A stretch of DNA of 64,000 nt from Haemophilus parainfluenzae ATCC 33392 (GTDB lineage Bacteria; Pseudomonadota; Gammaproteobacteria; Enterobacterales; Pasteurellaceae): NCBI RefSeq assembly GCF_031191205.1, contig NZ_CP133470.1, positions 565,501-629,500 of the forward strand. Reading direction: 5' to 3'. Each line of letters starts with the position of its first letter. Positions within the stretch are counted from its first letter, which is position 1. Below are positions 48,555 to 61,560 of this stretch, in pieces. The position numbers and the translations under genes were made by a program. The notes below the pieces were generated by a model, which was not told the origin of the DNA, did not search any database, and worked only from the letters and a program-made list of their open reading frames with translations.

Positions 48555-49775
48555 ATGCTAAAGAACAAAACATTCGGCAGTGCCTTAATCATTGCAGGCA
48601 CGACCATCGGAGCCGGGATGCTCGCGATGCCATTAACCTCTGCCGGAATTGGTTTTGGTTACACTGTTTTATTATTAGTCGGCTTATGGGCGCTGTTAGT
48701 TTATAGCGGTTTACTTTTTGTTGAAGTCTATCAAACAGCTGATCGCCTGAATGATGGCGTAGCGACTCTCGCTGAAAAATACTTTGGTATCACTGGACGT
48801 GTCTTAGCGACTTTTAGCTTGCTCATTTTACTTTACGCCCTTTCTGCGGCCTACATCACCGGAGGCGGTTCATTATTATCTGGTTTACCAACGGCTTTTG
48901 GCTTTGAAAGTCTCTCCTCCGAACTTTCAATCATTTTATTTACCGTCGTACTCGGTGCCTTTGTGGTTGTAGGTACAAGAGGCGTTGATGGTGCCACCCG
49001 TATTCTGTTCATCGGTAAATTAATTGCCTTTGCTTTTGTGTTGTTCATGATGTTACCAAAAGTATCTGTCGATAACCTGATGGCCTTACCTTTAAATTAT
49101 GCTTTCGTGATCTCTGCGGCACCAATTTTCTTTACCTCTTTTGGCTTCCACATCATCATGGGTAGCGTAAATAGCTATTTAGATGGTAGTGTCACTCAAT
49201 TCCGTAAAGCGATTTTAATTGGTACAGCCATTCCACTGATCGCTTATTTGATATGGCAATTAGCGACTCACGGTGTATTAAGCCAAAATGAGTTCGTACA
49301 ATTGCTCCAAGCAGATCCAACCCTTAACGGCTTAGTCAATGCCACACGTCAAATCACCAATTCCCACATCATGGGCGAAATCGTGCGTGTGTTCTCTGCA
49401 CTTGCATTAATCACCTCTTTCCTCGGTGTGATGCTAGGCGTGTTTGAAGGTTTAGGCGATTTATTTAAACGTTACAAATTGCCACACAACCGTTTAACAC
49501 TTACCATTGCAGCCTTTACGCCACCACTTGCATTTGCCTTGTATTATCCTGAAGGCTTTATCGCTGCATTAAGCTATGCGGGTTTACTCTGTGCGTTCTA
49601 CTGCTTGATTTTACCTATTGGACTAGCATGGAAAACACGTCAAGCAAATCCAAATCTGTCTTATCGTGTAATCGGTGGAAACGTAACCTTAGTGATAGCC
49701 TTAGTAATTGGCGTAATCATTATGATCGTACCATTCTTAATTCAAGCAGGTTATTTACCTGCAGTAGCAGGCTAA
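48555..49775 (+). CDS. tyrP: Aromatic amino acid permease (TyrP type, HAAAP family)
   Basis: 406-residue, 11-helix proton symporter. The N-terminal F-G-S-A-L-I-I-A-G-T-T-I-G-A-G-M-L-A-M-P is the HAAAP signature. Tyrosine is the likely substrate by resemblance to TyrP; Mtr/TnaB-type tryptophan transport cannot be excluded. Strong CGGAGGA ribosome site. Same gene order (tsaD, tdk, tyrP) as in H. influenzae. Confidence 0.9.
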   Translation: MLKNKTFGSALIIAGTTIGAGMLAMPLTSAGIGFGYTVLLLVGLWALLVYSGLLFVEVYQTADRLNDGVATLAEKYFGITGRVLATFSLLILLYALSAAYITGGGSLLSGLPTAFGFESLSSELSIILFTVVLGAFVVVGTRGVDGATRILFIGKLIAFAFVLFMMLPKVSVDNLMALPLNYAFVISAAPIFFTSFGFHIIMGSVNSYLDGSVTQFRKAILIGTAIPLIAYLIWQLATHGVLSQNEFVQLLQADPTLNGLVNATRQITNSHIMGEIVRVFSALALITSFLGVMLGVFEGLGDLFKRYKLPHNRLTLTIAAFTPPLAFALYYPEGFIAALSYAGLLCAFYCLILPIGLAWKTRQANPNLSYRVIGGNVTLVIALVIGVIIMIVPFLIQAGYLPAVAG

Positions 49776-49812
49776 AGTGCGGTAGATTTCCAGGGCATTT
49801 TTCTCATAAAAG

Positions 49813-49838
49813 TAGGGCTTAAACGCCCTATTTTTTTA
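49813..49838 (+). terminator. tyrP terminator
   Basis: TAGGGC (49813-49818) / GCCCTA (49825-49830), followed by seven T. Confidence 0.8.
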
Positions 49839-49869
49839 TTTTCAAAAAATTTTCATTTTTTTTACCTCT

Positions 49870-49975
49870 CTTAATCTTTCCTTAAGATTCCTTGTTTAAA
49901 TACACTCATCGAAAGGCAAACAATCCAATCGATAAATAAATCTGAAAAATGTTAATCACTTAAGAAAAGATTAAG
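49870..49975 (+). promoter_or_regulatory. Two inverted QseB/FirR-like boxes upstream of the ygiW homologue
   Basis: CTTAA-N6-CTTAA at 49870-49885 on the plus strand, and the same motif on the minus strand (plus TTAAG-N6-TTAAG) at 49960-49975. In Aggregatibacter and Haemophilus this direct-repeat motif is the binding site of the QseB/FirR response regulator ahead of ygiW. The second box overlaps the likely -35; a -10-like TTTAAT lies at 49986-49991. Confidence 0.65.
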
Positions 49976-50050
49976 ATTTGAATGATTTAATACATCTGAA
50001 AGCAAAGCTTTCAACTTACTTTATGATTATCTTATTTAGGAGAACAAACT

Positions 50051-50437
50051 ATGAAAAAATTACTTACTGTTGCAGCTATCGCATTATCTTCTGTTGCCGT
50101 ATATAACACCGCAATAGCACAAGGATTTAATGATGGTCACAAGCACAACACCCAACAAGGTTTTGTCGATGAAAGTGTTATTGTAAAAACCGTTGATGAT
50201 GCATTAAATGCCAATGATGATACTCCAGTTCGTTTAGACGGACAAATTGTAAAACAAATTGGTAAAAAGGATTTCTTATTTAAAGACGCAAGTGGAAAAG
50301 AAATTCAAATTGAAGTCAGCAAAAAAGCATGGAATGGTGAAACGATAGCACCTCAAGATAACATTCAAATTATTGGTAAAGTCGATAAAGAATGGAATAA
50401 AACAGAAGTGGATGTGAAACAAATCATCAAAAAATAA
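50051..50437 (+). CDS. ygiW: YgiW/YdeI family stress-tolerance OB-fold protein
   Basis: Periplasmic BOF (bacterial OB-fold) protein, 128 residues: a signal peptide ending near Ala23 (N-T-A-I-A), then the domain with V-R-L-D-G-Q-I-V-K-Q-I-G, K-D-F-L-F-K-D-A-S-G and I-I-G-K-V-D-K-E-W. Family members bind small ligands and help with peroxide, metal or cationic stress. AGGAG ribosome site. Unlike the usual ygiW-qseBC arrangement no two-component genes follow; the two boxes upstream suggest the regulator acts from elsewhere. Confidence 0.88.
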   Translation: MKKLLTVAAIALSSVAVYNTAIAQGFNDGHKHNTQQGFVDESVIVKTVDDALNANDDTPVRLDGQIVKQIGKKDFLFKDASGKEIQIEVSKKAWNGETIAPQDNIQIIGKVDKEWNKTEVDVKQIIKK

Positions 50438-50448
50438 GTAACAAAATG

Positions 50449-50471
50449 ACCGCACTTTTCTTAAGTGCGGT
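50449..50471 (+). terminator. Uptake-signal hairpin after the ygiW homologue
   Basis: ACCGCACTT / AAGTGCGGT with a 5-nt loop, followed by TAAAAA. The order of the two arms is reversed compared with most pairs in the window; no U-run follows, so termination on the plus strand may be weak. Confidence 0.55.
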
Positions 50472-50494
50472 TAAAAATCCCAAAGGAGAAGAAA

Positions 50495-51058
50495 ATGGAA
50501 AACGTACAAACAATGTCAGATCTTATGCAGCAAATTCAACAACGAATTGATTCAATAAAAGCCTCTGCCATGCAGCAACAAACAGAAATGAAACAGTCAT
50601 TAAATGAATGTATTGAGCAAAGTGAAGCCATTCAAAATCAATTAGTTCAAAGCCAACAGCAATTAACATCACAATTGGAATACGGCACGGCAGTATTAAT
50701 TGAACTGGAACAAGGGTTACAGCTAGATTTCAGTACAGAAATCGCCGAATTTGAACAGTTGTGTCAAAATGAAACCGCCGATACGACAGAATTAACGCAA
50801 CGATTGGAACAGCATGTACAGGAAAAAATCACGTTCCAATTAAACGAATTAAAAGCCAAAACAGGTATAGCCTTACAAGAGATTGGTCAGGTGACACTCC
50901 ATATTAAGCAGTTATTTGGGGCAGAAAAAAGTGCTAAAGTGAAAGGGTTGGCAAAATTAAAACAACGTTTATATAAACGTTTTGGTAAACAGATTATTGC
51001 TTCAAAAGAATGCTTGGCAAAACAACTGGAACGTGGAGCCAGTAAATTAAGAGCTTAA
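50495..51058 (+). CDS. Coiled-coil protein of unknown function
   Basis: 187 residues, very rich in Gln and Glu, predicted to be almost all helix: long heptad-like stretches (I-Q-Q-R-I-D-S-I-K; L-V-Q-S-Q-Q-Q-L; L-I-E-L-E-Q-G-L) and a basic C-terminal part (L-K-Q-R-L-Y-K-R-F-G-K). No signal peptide, membrane helix or enzymatic motif. The ATG at 50495 follows AAGGAGAAG; an in-frame start 30 nt upstream overlaps the hairpin. It could be cotranscribed with the ygiW homologue. I do not recognise the family. Confidence 0.7.
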   Translation: MENVQTMSDLMQQIQQRIDSIKASAMQQQTEMKQSLNECIEQSEAIQNQLVQSQQQLTSQLEYGTAVLIELEQGLQLDFSTEIAEFEQLCQNETADTTELTQRLEQHVQEKITFQLNELKAKTGIALQEIGQVTLHIKQLFGAEKSAKVKGLAKLKQRLYKRFGKQIIASKECLAKQLERGASKLRA

Positions 51059-51093
51059 AATGTCCGCTATCGTTTATTAAGAAGAAAAGTTAA

Positions 51094-51145
51094 ACCGCAC
51101 TTAATCTTGAGATGAGATGAAGTGCGGTCATTTTTTTAGTTTTTT
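51094..51145 (+). terminator. Terminator made from an uptake-signal pair
   Basis: ACCGCACTT (51094-51102) / AAGTGCGGT (51120-51128), then CATTTTTTTAG and another T-run. Ends the coiled-coil gene and faces ligA. Confidence 0.75.
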
Positions 51146-51160
51146 TTTCGATTGAGACGG

Positions 51161-54281
<3,121 letters not shown>

Positions 54282-54447
54282 GCTTGTTGCTCCTTAACGC
54301 AATGATTTTTGCTGATCCTATCACATTTCGACAGGTGAAAAAATAGAAAAGCAAACAAGATATTAAAAGGGATGAGATGGAATTTTCCTCAAAAAATATT
54401 GTCTTTCTGTGACGTTTTGTATTTTTACTTTTCAATTTAAAGGAACA

Positions 54448-55296
54448 ATGATGATCGATCAAAATGAAATAAAATCTGCTTTCAATCATTTCGTGATGGG
54501 TTGGCATTTCATTACGCAAAAAGGTCTCCGACGTTTTGTGATTATGCCAATTCTACTGAATATCGTCCTGCTTACAGGCTTATTTTGGTTATTTGTTTCT
54601 CAAATCTCCACAATGATCGACTGGGTAATGAGCTTTATTCCTGATTGGTTAAGCTTTTTAAGTGTGATTTTGCTCGTGCTGTCTATTGGCTCAATTCTCT
54701 TATTTTTCTATTTTGCCTTTACGACACTTTCAGGCTTTATTGCCGCACCGTTTAATGGATTATTAGCAGAAAAAGTCGAAAAAATGCTGACCGGTGAAGC
54801 CGTTAATAATGATGGTTTTGCCGAAATTATGAAAGATGTGCCGCGTATGTTGAACCGAGAATGGCAAAAACTATGGTACAGCTTACCGAAATTTGTGGGC
54901 TTGTTCTTATTGAGTTTTATCCCAGTTATTGGGCAAACCATTATTCCTGTGCTGACATTCTTATTTACCTGTTGGATGATGGCGATTCAGTACTGTGACT
55001 ACCCGTTTGATAACCATAAAATTTCTTTTGGCATTATGAAAAATGCGTTAGGCGAAAGACGTTCTCAAAGCCTGACATTCGGGGCATTAATTACTCTTTG
55101 TACCGCATTGCCACTTGTGAATTTAGTGATTATTCCTGTGGCGGTCTGTGGTGCAACCGTAATGTGGGTGGAAAATTATCGCTCACAATTAAAATTTGAT
55201 ATGAATTTTGACCGCACTTCAGGTTCAACACAAATTGTGACACGTTCTACGAGTACAGAAATTAAGCCTTCAGAAAATAACATCGTGAATAAATAG
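54448..55296 (+). CDS. cysZ: Sulfate transporter CysZ
   Basis: Inner-membrane protein of 282 residues that supplies sulfate for cysteine synthesis. Four long hydrophobic regions; conserved [15 protein letters not shown] and the Y-C-D-Y-P-F-D-N-H motif. Two adjacent ATG codons (54448, 54451) follow AAGGAACA. Followed by cysK after 100 nt; the zipA/cysZ/cysK order is widespread. The C-terminal 30 residues are polar and contain an uptake signal. Confidence 0.93.
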   Translation: MMIDQNEIKSAFNHFVMGWHFITQKGLRRFVIMPILLNIVLLTGLFWLFVSQISTMIDWVMSFIPDWLSFLSVILLVLSIGSILLFFYFAFTTLSGFIAAPFNGLLAEKVEKMLTGEAVNNDGFAEIMKDVPRMLNREWQKLWYSLPKFVGLFLLSFIPVIGQTIIPVLTFLFTCWMMAIQYCDYPFDNHKISFGIMKNALGERRSQSLTFGALITLCTALPLVNLVIIPVAVCGATVMWVENYRSQLKFDMNFDRTSGSTQIVTRSTSTEIKPSENNIVNK

Positions 55297-55396
55297 CATT
55301 TAGTTATAAAATATAGCTATTAACTATTTTTTTTATATAAAAGCCGGTGTTATAACTACTGCATCAATTAATTCAACAATATAAAAGGACAGTAAA

Positions 55397-56347
55397 ATGA
55401 CAATTTATGCAGATAACTCATACTCAATCGGTAATACGCCATTAGTTCGTTTAAAACACTTCGGACACAATGGTAACGTTGTCGTAAAAATTGAAGGTCG
55501 TAACCCAAGCTTTAGCGTGAAATGCCGTATTGGTGCCAATATGATTTGGCAAGCAGAAAAAGACGGCATTTTAACCGCGGGTAAAGAAATTGTAGATGCA
55601 ACCAGCGGTAACACAGGTATTGCTTTAGCTTATGTAGCAGCAGCACGCGGTTATAAAATCACCTTAACCATGCCTGAAACCATGAGCCTTGAACGTAAAC
55701 GTTTATTACGTGGTTTAGGCGTGAATCTCGTGCTTACTGAAGGTTCAAAAGGGATGAAAGGTGCGATCGCTAAAGCAGAAGAAATTGTGGCGTCTAACCC
55801 AAATCATTATGTGATGCTAAAACAATTTGAAAACCCGGCTAACCCGGACATTCACCGTCAAACCACTGGTGAAGAAATCTGGAAAGATACGGAAGGTAAA
55901 GTTGATGTTGTGGTTGCAGGTGTGGGTACCGGCGGTACAATTACCGGTATTTCTCGTGCGATCAAATTAGATCACGGTAAAAAAATTACCTCTGTGGCGG
56001 TTGAACCAACAGAATCACCTGTTATTAGCCAAACCCTTGCAGGCCAAGAAGTGAAACCAGGCCCACACAAAATTCAAGGTATCGGTGCGGGCTTCATTCC
56101 GAAAAACTTAGATTTATCATTAATCGATCGTGTGGAAACTGTAGATAGCGATACGGCAATTGCGACCGCTCGTCGCTTAATGGCTGAAGAAGGCATTCTT
56201 GCGGGTATTTCTTCAGGTGCTGCAGTGGCAGCGGCTGACCGCTTAGCAAAACTACCTGAATTCCAAGATAAATTAATCGTTGCAATCCTACCTTCTGCAT
56301 CAGAACGTTATTTAAGTACAGCATTATTCGAAGGTATTGAAGCTTAA
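55397..56347 (+). CDS. cysK: Cysteine synthase A (O-acetylserine sulfhydrylase)
   Basis: PLP enzyme making cysteine from O-acetylserine and sulfide, 316 residues. The Schiff-base lysine is Lys42 in [17 protein letters not shown] binds the substrate carboxylate and [10 protein letters not shown] the PLP phosphate. Ribosome site AAAGGA. Single transcription unit or joined to cysZ; ends in a hairpin terminator. Confidence 0.97.
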   Translation: MTIYADNSYSIGNTPLVRLKHFGHNGNVVVKIEGRNPSFSVKCRIGANMIWQAEKDGILTAGKEIVDATSGNTGIALAYVAAARGYKITLTMPETMSLERKRLLRGLGVNLVLTEGSKGMKGAIAKAEEIVASNPNHYVMLKQFENPANPDIHRQTTGEEIWKDTEGKVDVVVAGVGTGGTITGISRAIKLDHGKKITSVAVEPTESPVISQTLAGQEVKPGPHKIQGIGAGFIPKNLDLSLIDRVETVDSDTAIATARRLMAEEGILAGISSGAAVAAADRLAKLPEFQDKLIVAILPSASERYLSTALFEGIEA

Positions 56348-56372
56348 TCTATTGATTGAATTCATTTTATCT

Positions 56373-56399
56373 AAGGTCTGTTTTTACAGACCTTTTTTG
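56373..56399 (+). terminator. cysK terminator
   Basis: AAGGTCTG (56373-56380) / CAGACCTT (56387-56394) with a T-run at the end. Confidence 0.85.
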
Positions 56400-56529
56400 T
56401 TTATTAATTAAACAACTTTTATTTGATATAACGAAAAGAAATAATTCATAAATAAATAATACTTTTCTTTTCTTTTTCGCTTCTTATAATTCATTTCACT
56501 TTCGTTATTTATCTAAAAAAGGAATACTT

Positions 56530-57303
56530 ATGAAAAAATCATTTTTTAGCACCGCACTTTTAGCGGCAGGATTAGCCCTTTCTACTTTTGCTAACGCCGG
56601 TGAAATTGCTGATCGCGTTGAACAAACTAAAACCTTATTAGTCGGTACTGAGGGAACCTACGCACCATTTACTTTCCACGACAAAGATGGCAAGTTAACA
56701 GGTTTCGATGTGGAAATTATCGAAAAAGTGGCACAAAAATTAGGTTGGAAAGTTGAATTTAAAGAAACCGCTTGGGACGGCATGTATGCAGGTTTAAATG
56801 CAAAACGCTTTGATGTTATTGCGAACCAAACCAATCCAAGCCCAGAACGTTTAAAAAAATATGATTACAGTGCACCTTATAACTACTCTGCTGGCGTAAT
56901 CGTGACGAAAGCTGATAACGATAGCATTAAATCATTCCCTGATTTAAAAGGTAAAAAATCTGCACAATCTGCAACCAGTAACTGGAGCAAAGATGCGCGT
57001 GATAATGGTGCAATTATCGTGACTGTAGATAGCTTGGCGCAAAACCTTGAAGCGGTAAAACAAGGTCGTGTTGATGCAACAGTAAACGATAAGCTTGCGG
57101 TGTTAGATTACTTCAAAAAACAACCTAATGCAGGCTTAAAAATTGCTGTAGAAAGTGATAAGAAAATCCCAACCGGTTTTGCTTTCTTGAAAGGTGAAGA
57201 ACCGCTTATTGCAAAAGTGAACCAAGCACTTGAAGAACTACGCAAAGACGGAACTTTAAAACAACTTTCAATCAAATGGTTTGGCGATGACATTACTCAA
57301 TAA
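56530..57303 (+). CDS. Cystine/amino-acid ABC transporter binding protein (TcyJ/FliY type)
   Basis: Periplasmic family 3 binding protein, 257 residues. Signal peptide of about 23 residues (ends A-N-A). Core motifs: [24 protein letters not shown], and R-F-D-V-I-A-N-Q-T. The N-Q-T motif and the location right after cysZ-cysK point to cystine; polar amino acids remain possible. The end overlaps the permease start by 17 nt. Confidence 0.88.
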   Translation: MKKSFFSTALLAAGLALSTFANAGEIADRVEQTKTLLVGTEGTYAPFTFHDKDGKLTGFDVEIIEKVAQKLGWKVEFKETAWDGMYAGLNAKRFDVIANQTNPSPERLKKYDYSAPYNYSAGVIVTKADNDSIKSFPDLKGKKSAQSATSNWSKDARDNGAIIVTVDSLAQNLEAVKQGRVDATVNDKLAVLDYFKKQPNAGLKIAVESDKKIPTGFAFLKGEEPLIAKVNQALEELRKDGTLKQLSIKWFGDDITQ

Positions 57304-58003
57304 TTGGTTAGCCAGCCTTCCATTTATGACCGCAGAACGAGCTGATTATGTAATCAGCTCGTTTTGGCCTATGATGGAAGGGGCAATTTTATATACGATC
57401 CCCCTTGCGGTCATTTCCTTCTTTTGCGGTTTATTCATTGCAGTTATCGTGGCTGTGATTTGCACATTGCCACATCCCAATTTAATGACCAAAATTCTGC
57501 AGGGCATTTGTCGCACCTATATTTCAATTATTCGCGGCACGCCAATGTTGGTGCAAATCTTCATTATTTTCTATGGTTTACCTGAAGTCGGTATCAAACT
57601 GGAACCTTTCCCGACCGCAATTATTGCATTCTCCATTAACATTGGTGCTTATGCCGCTGAAACCGTGCGAGCCTCTATTCTTGCGATACCTAAAGGTCAA
57701 TGGGAAGCCTCTTATGCGATAGGCATGAATTACACACAAGCTTTCGTACGCACCATTATGCCGCAAGCTTTACATATTTCCGTCCCTTCGCTATCAAATA
57801 CATTTATTAGCACAGTGAAAGATACATCCCTTGCTTCACTCGTTTGGATCGCTGAATTATTCCGTGTGGCACAAAACATCACAGCTGAAAACTACGAATT
57901 TATTTTAATTTATAGTGAAGCGGCTCTCATTTATTGGGTATTCTGTTTTGTGCTGTCGATAGGGCAAACCCGCTTAGAAAAACGCCTTTCTCGCCATTTA
58001 TAA
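57287..58003 (+). CDS. Cystine/amino-acid ABC transporter permease (TcyL type)
   Basis: 238-residue polar amino acid permease with the signature [15 protein letters not shown] and the EAA loop [13 protein letters not shown]. The start at the ATG at 57287 lies inside the preceding gene; a later ATG at 57326 is less likely given family length. Neither has a strong ribosome site, so coupling is likely. Confidence 0.9.
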   Translation: MTLLNNWLASLPFMTAERADYVISSFWPMMEGAILYTIPLAVISFFCGLFIAVIVAVICTLPHPNLMTKILQGICRTYISIIRGTPMLVQIFIIFYGLPEVGIKLEPFPTAIIAFSINIGAYAAETVRASILAIPKGQWEASYAIGMNYTQAFVRTIMPQALHISVPSLSNTFISTVKDTSLASLVWIAELFRVAQNITAENYEFILIYSEAALIYWVFCFVLSIGQTRLEKRLSRHL

Positions 58004-58012
58004 GGACTGGTT

Positions 58013-58783
58013 ATGTTAAAAGTCACGAATATTCAGAAAAGTTTTAATGGCCACCATGTATTAAAAGGCATTGATTTTGAAATTAATAAAGGCGAAGTGG
58101 TTGCCATTCTGGGTCCATCAGGTTCAGGCAAGACGACTTTTTTACGCTGTTTAAATTTGCTCGAACGTCCGGAAAAAGGAGTATTAGCATTTACTGATGG
58201 AAACTTAACCATTGATTTCAGTAAAAAAATCAGCAAAGCCGATGAACTAAAATTGCGTCGTCGTTCTTCAATGGTATTCCAACAATACAATCTATTTCCC
58301 CATCGCACAGCTCTCGAAAATGTGATGGAAGGCATGGTAGTTGTGCAAAAACAAGCGAAAGAGATTGCGCGTGAAAAAGCCTTAGCATTATTGGAAAAAA
58401 TTGGTTTAAAAGCAAAAGCGGATTTATATCCCTCTCAACTTTCTGGTGGTCAACAGCAACGTGTCGGGATCGCCCGTGCTTTAGCCGTTAAACCCGATAT
58501 TATCTTGTTAGATGAGCCTACTTCCGCTCTTGACCCTGAACTCGTCGGTGAAGTGTTACAAGCACTCAAAATGCTCGCACAAGAAGGTTGGACAATGATT
58601 ATCGTCACCCATGAATTGAATTTTGCCAAAGATGTGGCAGATCGCGTGATTCTCATGGAAAATGGTCAGGTAGTTGAACAAAATACCGCGGCTGAATTCT
58701 TCAGTCATCCACAGCAAGAACGCACCAAACAATTCTTATTGCAAGCTAAAATGCCAATGGAATTCGAAGATTATTGTATTTAA
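58013..58783 (+). CDS. Cystine/amino-acid ABC transporter ATPase (TcyN type)
   Basis: 256-residue ATPase. Walker A G-P-S-G-S-G-K-T-T, Q-loop F-Q-Q-Y-N-L-F-P-H, signature L-S-G-G-Q-Q-Q-R, Walker B I-I-L-L-D-E-P-T-S-A-L-D-P-E. Nine nt after the permease. Completes the three-gene importer; a paired hairpin follows. Confidence 0.92.
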   Translation: MLKVTNIQKSFNGHHVLKGIDFEINKGEVVAILGPSGSGKTTFLRCLNLLERPEKGVLAFTDGNLTIDFSKKISKADELKLRRRSSMVFQQYNLFPHRTALENVMEGMVVVQKQAKEIAREKALALLEKIGLKAKADLYPSQLSGGQQQRVGIARALAVKPDIILLDEPTSALDPELVGEVLQALKMLAQEGWTMIIVTHELNFAKDVADRVILMENGQVVEQNTAAEFFSHPQQERTKQFLLQAKMPMEFEDYCI

Positions 58784-58801
58784 TCAAACCTCTAAATATA
58801 A

Positions 58802-58843
58802 AAAGAGCGGTCAAAAAACATCATGAATTTTGACCGCTCTTTC
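58802..58843. terminator. Shared terminator of the amino-acid importer and glpF
   Basis: AAAGAGCGGTCAAAA / TTTTGACCGCTCTTT stem between converging genes. Both arms read AAGAGCGGT, one base away from the uptake signal, so the pair has drifted together while keeping base pairing. Confidence 0.75.
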
Positions 58844-58855
58844 TATTTGAATAAA

Positions 58856-59599
58856 TTACATAATGGCATTATAGAATACCGCTGCTAAAGCCGCCCCGAT
58901 AAATGGCCCTATAACCGGAACCCAACTGTATCCCCAGTCAGCTTTAGTTTTTAATGTACCACCCAAGAAAAGACCTAAGGTTAAACGCGGACCAAGATCT
59001 CGAGCAGGGTTGATCGCATAACCGGTTGTTCCACCTAAGCTCAAACCAATTGCCCAAACTAAAATCGCTACTGGTAATGCCCCGATAGAACCTAAACCAA
59101 TTGGCGTGCTTTCTGCTGTGCCAGGTAAAGTGATATTTGCCCCCGCAAGATAGAAAATCACGAAAACAAGCACGAAGGTACCAACAATTTCGTTTACTAA
59201 GTTGATTGGATAGTTACGAATTGCAGGTTCGGTACAGAAACAAGCGCGTTTTAAGCCCTCTTCTTCGGTGGCTGCAAAGTGATCTTTATAGGTAATGTAA
59301 ACCAACAACGCACCAAGCATGCCGCCCACCACTTGTGCCGCAATGTAGCCAGGTACCAGTTCCCAAGAAAATGCACCTTTCATTGCCACGCCAAGTGTTA
59401 CCGCAGGATTTAAGTGTGCCCCACTATAAGGACCTGTCACAACAACCGCCACATACACCGCAAATGCCCACGCGGTAGTAATCACAATCCAACCAGAACT
59501 TTGCCCTTTCGTTTTATTTAAACATACGTTGGCTACCACACCGTTACCTAACAGGATTAAGAGTGCTGTGCCAAAAAATTCTGCAAAATAGGCATTCAT
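58856..59599 (-). CDS. glpF: Glycerol facilitator GlpF (aquaglyceroporin)
   Basis: Six-helix MIP channel for glycerol, 247 residues. The two pore half-helix motifs are N-P-A at 64-66 (H-L-N-P-A-V-T) and 197-199 (I-N-P-A-R-D-L-G-P-R); the Asp after the second motif marks the glycerol-conducting type. AGAG ribosome site. It is transcribed away from glpK, not in a glpFK operon as in E. coli. Confidence 0.95.
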   Translation of the reverse strand: MNAYFAEFFGTALLILLGNGVVANVCLNKTKGQSSGWIVITTAWAFAVYVAVVVTGPYSGAHLNPAVTLGVAMKGAFSWELVPGYIAAQVVGGMLGALLVYITYKDHFAATEEEGLKRACFCTEPAIRNYPINLVNEIVGTFVLVFVIFYLAGANITLPGTAESTPIGLGSIGALPVAILVWAIGLSLGGTTGYAINPARDLGPRLTLGLFLGGTLKTKADWGYSWVPVIGPFIGAALAAVFYNAIM

Positions 59600-59971
59600 A
59601 AGAGAATCTCCAAATAATGATTAACTTAATGATTTCATTGAAGAAATCTTGCTTTGCAATTCGTTTCGTTGTTTGATCAAATATTGAGATACTCAAAGTG
59701 AGTGGCTTCATTATCTAGTTTTAACCAATTAATTCAATAGATAAAATCGATCTATTTTCTAAAAATGAGAGAGCGATCACATTATTTTGTGCGTTAACGC
59801 AATCGTTTACATATTTTCGGGGCGAAATCTGTGATGCTAATCACAAAACCCAACATTGCTTGTTCCAATTAGATTCGAATTCAATTAAGTTAGGTTCGCA
59901 ATTTGTTCGTTTAAGCTCAAAATTTCTTCATTCATTTAATGAGAGTGCCAAGCACTCTAAGGAATAGCACC
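59600..59971. promoter_or_regulatory. Divergent glpF-glpK control region with a perfect CRP site
   Basis: TGTGATGCTAATCACA at 59830-59845 is a perfect TGTGA-N6-TCACA CRP site of the ordinary (Sxy-independent) type. TTTGTTCGTTTAAGCTCAAA near 59898-59917 has the half-site TGTTCG and dyad look of a GlpR operator but is imperfect. No gene lies in the 372 nt. Catabolite control of both genes is inferred. Confidence 0.7.
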
Positions 59972-61483
59972 ATGACAGACAAGAAATACATCATCGCGTT
60001 GGACCAAGGTACCACAAGCTCTCGTGCAGTATTATTAGATCACAATGCGAATGTTGTCGAAATCGCCCAACGTGAATTTACACAAATTTATCCACGCGCA
60101 GGCTGGGTGGAACATAATCCAATGGAAATTTGGGCAACACAAAGTTCAACATTAAACGAAGTGGTTGCAAAAGCAGGCATTACCTCAGATGAAATTGCAG
60201 CAATTGGTATTACTAACCAACGTGAAACCACCATCGTGTGGGAAAAAGCAACCGGCACACCGGTTTATAACGCGATAGTGTGGCAATGTCGTCGTACTGC
60301 AGATATTACAGACAAACTTAAAGCGGATGGTCACGAAGAATATATCCGCAACACCACGGGGTTAGTGGTAGACCCATACTTCTCCGGTACAAAAGTGAAA
60401 TGGATTTTAGACAATGTAGAAGGTGCTCGTGAAAAAGCGGAACGCGGCGAGCTTCTATTTGGTACCGTGGATACCTGGCTTGTGTGGAAATTAACCCAAG
60501 GCCGTGTTCACGTAACGGATTACACCAACGCCTCCCGTACCATGTTATTTAACATCCATACGAAAAAATGGGATGACAAAATGTTGGAATTATTAAATAT
60601 TCCACGCTCTATGCTGCCTGAAGTACGCAATTCTTCCGAAGTGTATGGCCAAACCAACATCGGGGGTAAAGGCGGTGTACGCATTCCAGTTGCAGGTATC
60701 GCGGGTGACCAACAAGCAGCACTTTACGGCCATCTATGCACACGCGCAGGTCAAGCGAAAAATACCTATGGTACAGGCTGCTTTATGTTGCTTCACACCG
60801 GTGATAAAGCCATTACCTCTAAAAATGGCCTATTAACCACCATCGCGTGTAACGCCAAAGGTGAACCTGAATACGCGCTTGAAGGTTCTGTCTTTATCGC
60901 TGGCGCATCAATCCAATGGTTACGTGATGAACTCAAAATCGTACATGACAGCCACGACTCCGAATACTTCGCACAAAAAGTCCCAGATAGCAATGGCGTG
61001 TACGTTGTTCCGGCCTTCACTGGTTTAGGCGCACCATATTGGGATCCATATGCACGCGGTGCAATTTTTGGTCTTTCTCGTGGTTCTAACCGCAACCATA
61101 TTGTACGCGCAACCCTTGAATCTATTGCTTACCAAACCCGTGACGTATTAGAAGCAATGCAATCTGACTCTGGACAACGCTTACAATATTTACGTGTCGA
61201 TGGCGGCGCAACCAACAACAACTTCTTAATGCAATTCCAAGCAGATATTTTAGATGTGAACGTAGAACGTCCAGTGGTGAAAGAAGTGACTGCACTTGGT
61301 GCGGCTTACCTTGCAGGTCTTGCAGTTGGTTTCTGGAAAGATTTAGACGAGCTTCACGACAAAGCCCGTGTAGAACGAACCTTTACACCAGATAATGATG
61401 AAGAAAAACGTGAACGTCGTTATAAAGGTTGGAAAAAAGCCGTTAAACGCTCATTAGAATGGGCAAAAGAAGACGCAGAATAA
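59972..61483 (+). CDS. glpK: Glycerol kinase
   Basis: Phosphorylates glycerol to glycerol 3-phosphate, 503 residues, FGGY family. N-terminal [16 protein letters not shown] and W-Q-C-R-R-T contact glycerol; [10 protein letters not shown] and V-D-G-G-A-T-N-N are the ATPase-fold signatures. Start at the ATG at 59972 after AAGGAATAGCACC; an in-frame upstream ATG lacks this site. Opposed to glpF, ends in an uptake-signal terminator. Confidence 0.97.
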   Translation: MTDKKYIIALDQGTTSSRAVLLDHNANVVEIAQREFTQIYPRAGWVEHNPMEIWATQSSTLNEVVAKAGITSDEIAAIGITNQRETTIVWEKATGTPVYNAIVWQCRRTADITDKLKADGHEEYIRNTTGLVVDPYFSGTKVKWILDNVEGAREKAERGELLFGTVDTWLVWKLTQGRVHVTDYTNASRTMLFNIHTKKWDDKMLELLNIPRSMLPEVRNSSEVYGQTNIGGKGGVRIPVAGIAGDQQAALYGHLCTRAGQAKNTYGTGCFMLLHTGDKAITSKNGLLTTIACNAKGEPEYALEGSVFIAGASIQWLRDELKIVHDSHDSEYFAQKVPDSNGVYVVPAFTGLGAPYWDPYARGAIFGLSRGSNRNHIVRATLESIAYQTRDVLEAMQSDSGQRLQYLRVDGGATNNNFLMQFQADILDVNVERPVVKEVTALGAAYLAGLAVGFWKDLDELHDKARVERTFTPDNDEEKRERRYKGWKKAVKRSLEWAKEDAE

Positions 61484-61501
61484 TCCTTTCTAATCCATAA
61501 T

Positions 61502-61543
61502 AAAGTGCGGTCAAAATCACTTGTGTTTTTGACCGCACTTTTA
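61502..61543. terminator. glpK terminator and border of the right accessory region
   Basis: AAAGTGCGGTCAAAA / TTTTTGACCGCACTTTTA, a facing pair of perfect uptake signals between glpK and the converging accessory genes. It is the last uptake signal in the window. Confidence 0.85.
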
Positions 61544-61560
61544 TTTGGTATCTATATATC

